A stretch of 64,000 nucleotides of DNA, taken from Trametopsis cervina (taxonomy: Eukaryota > Basidiomycota > Agaricomycetes > Polyporales > Irpicaceae). This document shows positions 57,301-64,000 of this stretch, one piece after another (the stretch's first letter is position 1; the number at the start of each line of letters is the position of its first letter). The stretch spans positions 85,123 to 149,122 of the forward strand of contig MU278371.1 of the NCBI GenBank assembly GCA_022385755.1. Reading direction: 5' to 3'. A program made the position numbers and the translations under genes. Under the pieces are notes generated by a model. The model had not been told where the DNA came from and did no database searches. It was given only the letters and a program-made list of their open reading frames with translations.

Positions 57301-59414
57301 AGTGTGTTAAGCCAGTTGGCAAATAAGAGCCTCAGTGCACGATCAGGAACAAAATCGACGCTGAAGAAAGTCAACAGCCAGTATCGGATTGCGATAAACG
57401 TCCTGACGCGAACAATGCGCCGCACCATCTCATCCTGGGGAGATGTAGGAACACCCAGCGCCCAGTGAAATCGGCATATCAAGAGGTGTCCAAGGTCTAA
57501 CGCGCTGATGTAGGTGCGATACGTCAGGAAAAATATGAGCAGTTCGTCATAATTGAGCTCGCTAGTCAATTGGGCAATCCACCGTTCAATAGTAGCTGCC
57601 ACCAGAACTCGCGTCGGGGCGTTGCTAGAAGCCGATTTGGGGGGTGAGTGTTCAGCGATGGAAGCCCTTTCTTTCGTACTCTTTCTGCGTGATAGAGCCG
57701 ACGTGACTGAGGATAACTCCACTGTGCTGCGAGAGGCCGATGCGTCTTCGCCGTCGTCTCTATCCACCTCGCCCCATATAACAAAGCGTGGATCATCTCG
57801 GGGAACTGCGGTTTCCTCCGCCTTCAAGGAAAGCTTGATTGTAGGCGGATCAGGAATGTCAGCGACCTTGTCCAATACTGGAAGACCTTTATAGTTCTGT
57901 AGAACATCGAAAAGGTCCGTCGAATACCGCGAATATACCAAAGCTTCAGGAAGCGGTTCAGCGATGGTCGGAGGGTCGTCAGGGACCTCGGGAATGGATG
58001 ATGGCGCTTCCTCAGTGGTATAAACACTCTCGTCTGAAAGGCGCGCACGCAGCTTTCCTAACCTTGCGGATCTTGGGGCGGGATCCGCACGCGCCGTCAA
58101 ACCCGACTCAAAGGATTGCATTTCCCGCAAAACAGGAGGCGAAGTCAGATGCGATAGAGAAGGCCGGATGGGAGTATCGAAAGCTATCCCGCGACCAAAG
58201 GGGTGGCGAATGTGCTCTGTAGGTTTCTCATCACCAGAAATCTCGGATGGCCTCTCAGCCATGGAGTAAAAGCTTCTCGTGGACCGAAGGCCAGAACCGG
58301 AGCTGATCGGCGAGTGAGGTACGGAATTCCAAGACATTACGGATGCAAGAACATCCGGTGCAGGGGGCTGAGGAGGAAGCTCTGTAGCTAGAGGAGGGAG
58401 AGAAGGAGGTCGGAATGCATCCACACTGGAAACACTATGTGCATGGGGCCTTCCCGTCACAAGTGTAGGTGTGATTGGAGAAACTGCTTGGTCGGTACCA
58501 TTTACGGAAGCCATGTTAGGAATTGAACGTGTTTTTCTCAACTTACGGCCGGGAGGTGAACGGTTGCCGTCTTCTTCTGGAACGGTTTTGGGTGGCTGCT
58601 GTACAACTCCGGTCTTGAAAAAAGAATGCACACTGACTCGAGAACCCCGTCTGGTATGAGGGAGCGGATTGCGGGGCGGAATATGTGAGGGTGGTCCGGT
58701 ACTTATGCTCTCACCAGTTGAGGATTGCATTCTGGAGTCCAGCGATTCTGCATCCGCCGCAGTGGCAGCGGGCGCCGACATTTCTCGGCGACTAACCTTT
58801 CGTCAGACATGCACTGTGTCGAGCACGTAGGGTGTGTACTCACCCAATGCGATACATCTGTTTTCCATGCTGATTTATAAACGCAGTAATGACAAACGGT
58901 GAGCGGACATCTCTCCCAACCCCTAAATGTTGATCGTAAAGTCGTTTGAGTCCGTGTGCAACGGCGCCGGACGAAGTGTCCACGTAGCGAGAATCGCCTA
59001 TATCACTTTTCAGTATAAAATTTCCTCTACCATTCTCGAATACGTACTGCCGACCGTTATACTGCTTAAAGTGGCTTCTGCAGGCAGATCATCCAGTGAG
59101 ACGAGCAACATAGGTGGCCGACCTTCGGGCAGCGCGACCGTCGGCACTCCCTCCGTGGAAGAACCTGTTGGGATGGGCAACACAAGGGTTCGTGCGTTCA
59201 ATCGCTCCGATTCGTGGTTCGCGTCCTCATTTACAGCCAGAGGAACTTCGTCCGCAATGGATGCATACTCCTCCGTAGAAGATTGAATGGCTTTATTGCT
59301 GCCACGCTCCAGAGGAGAGCCGGAGGATAATGTGTGCTGGTGAGATGCGATAGGTGTCGACACATGGGAGACATCCTCGTTAGACTCGTCAGAAATGGAC
59401 AAGTGGTCGGTCAT
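54302..59414 (-). CDS. Large Ras-family guanine nucleotide exchange factor, Lte1-like
   Basis: Activates a Ras-type GTPase. Lte1-type proteins act in mitotic exit and polarity. Exon 1 (59414-59048) starts MTDHLSISDESNED. A 52-nt intron leads to SDSRYVDTSSG and SPFVITAFINQHGKQMYRIG, and a second intron leads to RREMSAPAATAADAESLDS. The RasGEF_N domain is near 57600-57270 (TIERWIAQLTSELNYDELLI, FFLTYRTYISALDLGHLL). A linker of about 600 aa follows, rich in Ser and Pro. The catalytic RasGEF domain (55420-54302) has FSVIDRDLFLSLKFEELVSQ, RSRFNLTVNFVVSEIML, RLMIYSKFIRIAW, KNYHLLIAVLAGLDS and CVPFFGVYLSQLY, ending DTLHRVLALYSNWDT. RasGEF_N widely separated from a C-terminal RasGEF is the Lte1 layout. 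Total is near 1,590 aa. Lte1 identity is inferred from architecture only. Confidence 0.87.
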
Positions 59415-59878
59415 GATGAAATCTTCGTTAACAAATCGTAACGGTGAATGGTAGAAGTCTAGCAGCGCATCCCAGGATAACGGATCACAGGGCCACGATT
59501 TCTTGCGTTGATGTCCCGCACACCCGCTACGCTTTACGCTGAAACCGTTGAACTTGTGGAAAACTCGTTGATGTCGTGGAGGAAGAAGTTGTAGTGCGAA
59601 TTGAATTCAGGTGCACTGGTAGTTGCACTCGTGACACACCGTCGAAGTGGTCACCACCTTGTCACATATCAAAGCTATCGTGACAGAGCCTACGTAACAG
59701 TGACAAATCGACGGTAAACAGTACCTTGTTTTAGAAAGTCAACCTGACTACTGAGCCATGGACGGCGGGGCAGGTATCAGAACACTACGAGGATATGCCA
59801 ATTGAGATAACTAATTCAGTGACACAGTATGTCGAGTGAGAATCTGGTTCACGAAAACGGGCTTGGGAAATAGACAGT
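59415..59878. other. Promoter region of the RasGEF gene
   Basis: 464 bp between the RasGEF start and the 3' end of the RING-CH gene, both on the - strand. Rich in GTGACA-like repeats (CGTGACAGAG, CAGTGACAAAT, CAGTGACACAG near 59680-59830). No gene is seen. Confidence 0.4.
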
Positions 59879-61642
59879 TTACTCGACAGCAGGTGGCGAG
59901 TTGATAAGATCAAGCTCTTTCAAGTCAATACCAGCAAAGGATCGACTTTTCACTCGACGAGTTTCGATTTCTCTTTTCGTGAGAGAGAGGTGGAGGATCC
60001 GCAAGCAATCCCTTGCCTGTGTGAATCACGAGGGTTAGTGGCTAGGCGTGCCCTGTATATCGAAGAGTGCTCACGAAGATAAAAATTCCTAGCCCGACGG
60101 AATTACGCCACCTGGATTGGCATAGAATTAGCCATAAGAGAATCCTTCACGCTTGGACATTGCTCACCAGACGGGATCGGCCCTTGCCCAAGTCTTTGTG
60201 CCGGCAAAAAGAACATTCAAACCAATCCGCAGCCCAAGACCCAGCTGTGTCCACGATGTTGCACCTCGCGCCACTGCGATGTCTGTCTGAGGCCAAAAGG
60301 TATTCAGGATGCGATTATGGGTCTTGAGAGGGTCACGAATTGCCAAGAATTGACGTAGAAGTGGGCTGTACGCCGAGAGGTGATAGAGAAGAGAACCCAT
60401 AAGGTTGGCAATTTTGGGAATTAACAGAGTTCCTCCAATGAATCGCCCCAAAGAGGAACCTGTAACCCTCACTGTTTCCGCTGCAGCTGCGGCAGGATCC
60501 CGCCCGGGTGCTCCTGGCTCTTCCTGCTGGCGTTGTGCTCCGTTCAAAACGTCAAAGTTTCCATCCTGTAAGGCTTCATCTTCGTTGTTCAGAAACTCTG
60601 CAGCTATCTGTACATTCAACGGACCTCCATCAGCCAATGCAAGCTCAATACGGCCTATGCGCCGCTGGCCTGGCGAAGGTATACCCATCGCCCAATGTTC
60701 GAGCCGTTGTATAGCTCTGCGGTACCCCGTCATAATTAACGGCAGCATCACTGTCACCATTGCTGGAGACGGTGGCCATGTTAGAAGGGGCTGAAAATCG
60801 TAGTTTTCTAGACCTAGTCGGAACCCAGGTTTGCCTTGGGGAGAAGTCGTGGTCCAGCAGTAAAACAGCGGAACCAAGGGCATGGTGTTTGTATAGCGTG
60901 TACGAGAGAGTATGAGAGATAGTGGCACCAACGGCAAATTGGCGTACGCATGCCAGGGCCAGCGTGACGGGTCGTCGGACAGAAGTAGGTCGTACCTGTA
61001 ATCGGTTGTAAACGTAGGATGCAGCGCAGAATTAGTCGTACTACCTACATTTCTTTCCCCAGAAACTCGTGCACCGCGTGCACCCCGTAAGTCGTTAGTA
61101 CGATGTACAAGCCTGATGGTCATCCGATGAATAATTGTGGCATAATGAAAGATTTGGCTCACCCACCAAAGCCACAAGAGATAATCGCCCCCATAGCACC
61201 ACAAGCAAACACAACCTTTCCTGCCAACGTCAACGAACCATTAAGGTTGTTCAAGAGCTTCAACAGCAGAGGGTTCTCGCTCTCCAACTCATATGCTGCA
61301 CTGCATTGCGGACATTTCAATGCCTTGCTCTTTCGAGAGGGTTCGTCTTGAGCGGATTGTATCCAGTCCAGAAGACACTTCTCGTGTGCAACCAAGGTAC
61401 AGTTGCATGGGTGGACCCATGATACTCGAGGCTCAGGGGGCTCTAAAGAAAGAACCAGAGCGTGAGATCACTCGCGAGACATTACGGGTTCAACGTACTA
61501 TCGTGATGCTCCTCCTCCCTGCAGATATAGCACAGCCTAACCTATATAGTGGGCCGGTTTCGTTACGAAGCGTGTAGCAGAGGGACGTAACATTAAAGCA
61601 TACCCGAAGGTCCTCCACTGTAGGCACCCACGGCTGAGACAT
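59879..61642 (-). CDS. Membrane RING-CH E3 ubiquitin ligase, MARCH5-like
   Basis: Ubiquitin ligase of a membrane, mitochondrial outer membrane by similarity to MARCH5. Exon 1 is MSQPWVPTVEDLR, joined to VRLCYICREEEHHD. After another intron the RINGv finger continues PEPRVSWVHPCNCTLVAHEK-CLLDWIQ and ends LKCPQCSAAYE. This gives C-x2-C, C-x-C, H-x2-C and C-x2-C, with the characteristic Trp. Hydrophobic segments follow (LTLAGKVVFACGAMGAIISC, MVTVMLPLIMTGYRR region, SLGRFIGGTLLIPKIANLMG), then DPVWWRNSVGLGIFIF after an intron that removes the stop at 60164. A last intron leads to ARDCLRILHLSLTKREIETR and a tail ending NSPPAVE. About 480 aa. The splice that continues past DPVW is supported by the family-like WWRN...KREIE...RRVKSR ending. 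Confidence 0.85.
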
Positions 61643-62009
61643 GCCGCTCAATTCAAAAGGCTATCGCAGAAGGCTTCCAGGCTATGCCGTGCTCAAGCAA
61701 AATGTATGAAGGCCTCAGGTTATTGGTGAATTAACCGCCTGGTGCGGTCCTCTGAGATAGTACGTATGTGTATGCGACAAGCTGAGTAAAGACAACCGTT
61801 GACGCTCTGATAGGCTCGTGGCAAAGGCAAGGTTCATAAACGCCGCAAAGCGTATGACGTTTATCATAGATTGGCTCGGTGTGAAAAGGTGCACATGCAT
61901 TGACTGACACATTCGCAATGGCCAATAACGAGAGTACAGGGATAATATAGCCCAGAGCATTTTTCAAAACGGAACAGAATACGACATGACTATATGACTC
62001 GCAGCAAAT
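61643..62009. other. Spacer between SR protein 3' end and RING-CH gene
   Basis: 367 bp containing the RING-CH promoter and SR-gene 3' UTR. No gene is seen. The - strand frames at 61715-61967 have hydrophobic stretches but no splice or homology support. Confidence 0.45.
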
Positions 62010-62994
62010 TCACTGGTCGAAGGCAGGAGTTACAGCTCTATCAGCTTCCTTCTTGATTTCCTCGGGAGGTGGAGGGGTACGTGCTCGGTCGTCCCTGCGA
62101 CGGTCAGGTGCAGCACTGTTGCGCCTCTCAGGGCTTCGGCTCCGTCTGCCTTTCTCGTCTCGATCCTTGTCGCGATCGTCTCGGTCGCGGTCGCGGTCTC
62201 TGTTGCGATCGCGGTCGCGGTCATTGCCTCGGTCTCGACCTCCTCCATCGCGGCGGGGGCTACGGGAGCGCTCTCGGTCACGTCGACGAGGAGGAGAACG
62301 TCTATCGTATCTCCATACAGAGGAAGGAGGATTTTTTGCCCACTACAAGCGACAGGTTACTTGCGGACACGTCGGTTGAAGCCGATGTTACTTACCTGAA
62401 TACTAATCCTGGCACCGTCGAAGAGTCTGCCATGCCTGAAATGACATGCACCGTCTCGATCAATTGAAATCCGCGACAAAGACACTGGACTTACATGTCG
62501 TAATACGCATCTTCCGCATCGCGCGTGCTTCTAAACTCGATAAATGCGTAACTGCAGGACGGATTCGAAGGCACGTTGAGCGATCGGTATTTTGTATTGG
62601 AAAGCACTTCGTGAACGGGAAAGCTTCTTCGGGCGACCTCGTAGCACGCAGAGCGTTCACGTTTGGGATGGAGGTACGGCGCGCATGTCCGAAGCGAGGG
62701 ATATTGCTCACAGGTTGCCGTCGTGTGGAGGAACGATGCGTTCATCGCAAATGCGACTGCAAGGGATACAGGTATGTGCAAGTCAGGCTGACACTTACGG
62801 ATTTGAAGTAGCGTTTGGGTTGCGGGGTGCTGGGACGTCGCAGCGGACTAGAGGACCATAGCTGTGTAAATATGAGAGGTCATTAGTGCCAGTGTATCGA
62901 AAGGGAGACAGGCCACTTGCCGTTCAAACTCATATGCTAAGTCGCGAGCTCGCGTGGAAGGATGAAAGCCGCTAACGAACAGGATGCGAGGCAT
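62010..62994 (-). CDS. SR-type splicing factor: one RRM and an Arg/Asp/Ser tail
   Basis: Pre-mRNA splicing regulator in the nucleus. Exon 1 (62994-62921) codes MPRILFVSGFHPSTRARDLA with RNP2 (ILFVSGF). Exon 2 (62861-62799) codes YGPLVRCDVPAPRNPNATSN. Exon 3 adds YAFIEFRSTRDAEDAYYDM with RNP1 (YAFIEF). Exon 4 adds HGRLFDGARISIQ and exon 5 begins WAKNPPSSVWRYDRRSPP. The C-terminal tail has RSRSPRR motifs, a long alternating Arg-Asp run around 62230-62150 and RRSRSPERR, then ends AVTPAFDQ. The first intron has a GC donor (GCAAGT at 62920) instead of GT. Other introns are GT-AG. About 215 aa, a typical small SR protein. RRM plus RS/RD tail makes the class secure, but which member it is remains open. 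Confidence 0.88.
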
Positions 62995-63430
62995 GAGTAA
63001 ACCGTGGTCGTCGTTTCAGACGACCTTGGGCGGGTCTTCGGGTCGTCTGTTTCTTGGTATTTGTACAAGGCAAACAAATCTACGAATGGCTCACCTTGTA
63101 ATGTAGGTAGACCTCGCCACCCGCCATCCTATACACCTTGTCCAAGAGACTACAAGACGCGTCGGTTTGCTATCAGAGAGACGCATACCGCTGATTTATC
63201 CGGGTATCATCGCACATTGGGACCCAATATGTGAGTGACACGTTTCCGCACGTTCCCCATCTTACCTGAGATGGCCTTAGTTTATCAGGAGAGGACGTCC
63301 GGTCAGTCACTATGTTTAAGACTTCGTACTTACAGGACTTATGTCCCGTGCAGATGAATGTTCGTGAGAGCCTATGTTCGTGTCGGCACGCGAACTGTCA
63401 CTCCTTGTTTTCGACGCTGCACGCATAGAA
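62995..63430. other. Divergent spacer at the right end
   Basis: Between the SR gene (-) and the truncated gene (+). It may contain short 5' exons of the latter, but none can be fixed from sequence alone. Confidence 0.35.
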
Positions 63431-64000
63431 AGGTCACTCATGACCTACCTCCAACCTTCCGCACAGCATTGCTCTTCCAGAAGCTACTTCGACTCCCTGA
63501 AGCCACCGAGCTATACACACACCGTTACCTTGTTATATCCAAGTCCAAACCTACGTGTACCGTCAGGCCATACGCGTTGAACAACAGGTTTGTCAAGGGC
63601 GACACCCCCACTGGTGGCATTCTCAGGCTCCACGACTTGGACGACATCTTGAACAATACTAAGACATCTGGCACGGCATTCAAGGAGCGGGTCCCTGATG
63701 GACGTCTTCCGTCAACTCAGTCTTCTCTGCTCTACGCGCCACTCGTTTTACACATCCTCCTGAAAAATACGGACACTCTTGAAGAGGTTATCAAAACTCT
63801 TGTCATTCTCGAGAACAGTCTTCCAGTAACGTCAAAGCTTTTGCAACCAGTGATTATCATTGCTACCGTTGCTAAGCTCGCCGAACTTCGTTTGGTTGCC
63901 CCCCTTCGCGGTCTAATCGGAACGTTTCAAGAATGTCCAATGGCCACGGCGGTGCACTATCGCCTGCTCCTTCGTGCACTTTCACTGGCTCCCGCTAGTA
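63431..64000 (+). CDS. 5' part of an unrecognised gene, cut by the window edge
   Basis: A continuous open frame runs from a splice acceptor (CGCATAG at 63430) to the end of the window. The first codons read VTHDLPPTFRTALLFQKLLR, then LPEATELYTHRYLVISKSKP, VRPYALNNRFVKGD and GGILRLHDLDDIL. Leu-rich helical segments follow (LLYAPLVLHILLKN, TLEEVIKTLVILENSL, LLQPVIIIATVAKLAELRL). The alternating amphipathic helices suggest a helical-repeat protein. I cannot name a family. The true start lies in an upstream exon, and the 3' end is beyond 64000. Confidence 0.65.

Noticed and set aside
60164..60166. Stop codon of the RING-CH ligase directly after DPVW
   Set aside because: It lies inside an intron starting GTGAGC. 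Splicing continues the protein with the family-like WWRN and KREIE segments to 59879.
60405..60794. + strand open frame of about 129 codons
   Set aside because: Antisense to the RING-CH ligase coding exon, whose protein has clear family features.

Overview
This is a eukaryotic window and almost certainly fungal, most likely a basidiomycete (Agaricomycete-type) nuclear chromosome. Genes are dense, sit on both strands and are split by many short introns, mostly 50-70 nt, nearly all GT-AG with weak CTRAY-like branch sites. Base composition is close to even. The recognisable proteins (PAN3 with a CCCH finger, a fungal Cid1-like nucleotidyltransferase, Lte1-like RasGEF, phi-like GST, F-box/LRR-type protein) fit that assignment. 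No prokaryotic operons, rRNA, convincing tRNA, CRISPR array or intact transposon were seen.

Layout. 0-4.2 kb (+): glutathione S-transferase, F-box protein, first member of an orphan family. 4.6-18.6 kb (-): a tandem run of ABCC/MRP transporter, Lon protease with a C-terminal SRL and importin beta. 19.2-19.7 kb (+): LSM7, divergent from importin beta. 19.7-25.3 kb is gene-poor and holds a diverged tandem duplication of decayed coding sequence. 25.3 kb (+): second orphan-family member. 26.6-33.8 kb (-): Cid1-like terminal nucleotidyltransferase, then PAN3, which shares a 147-bp divergent promoter with TFIIE-beta (33.9-35.0 kb, +). 36.5-37.3 kb (+): third orphan-family member. 38.4-40.4 kb (-): FAD monooxygenase. 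42.0-45.4 kb (-): long coiled-coil protein. 46.0-47.4 kb (-): malate dehydrogenase. 47.6 kb (+): possible small gene. 48.1-49.9 kb (-): eIF2 gamma. 50.9-51.5 kb (+) and 51.8-52.9 kb (-): two unrecognised small genes. 54.3-59.4 kb (-): large Lte1-like RasGEF. 59.9-61.6 kb (-): MARCH5-like RING-CH ligase. 62.0-63.0 kb (-): SR-type RRM protein. 63.4-64.0 kb (+): an unrecognised gene that runs off the window.

Most of the window is conserved housekeeping: transcription initiation (TFIIE-beta), splicing and decay (LSM7, SR protein), mRNA tail turnover (PAN3, Cid1-like), translation (eIF2 gamma), nuclear import, mitochondrial and peroxisomal quality control. They are neighbours rather than a pathway cluster. 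The most unusual content is a three-member orphan gene family. Its members share phase-0 introns, an exon that opens with W-P-G-Y and a C-terminal W-Q-P-[VI]-L motif, and they lie in gene-poor spacers. A second point of interest is the Lon gene, whose optional 5' exon would add a basic, presequence-like N-terminus to a protein ending in a peroxisomal SRL signal.

Splice sites were assigned by eye from consensus and protein continuity. Spans are from start codon to stop codon including introns.
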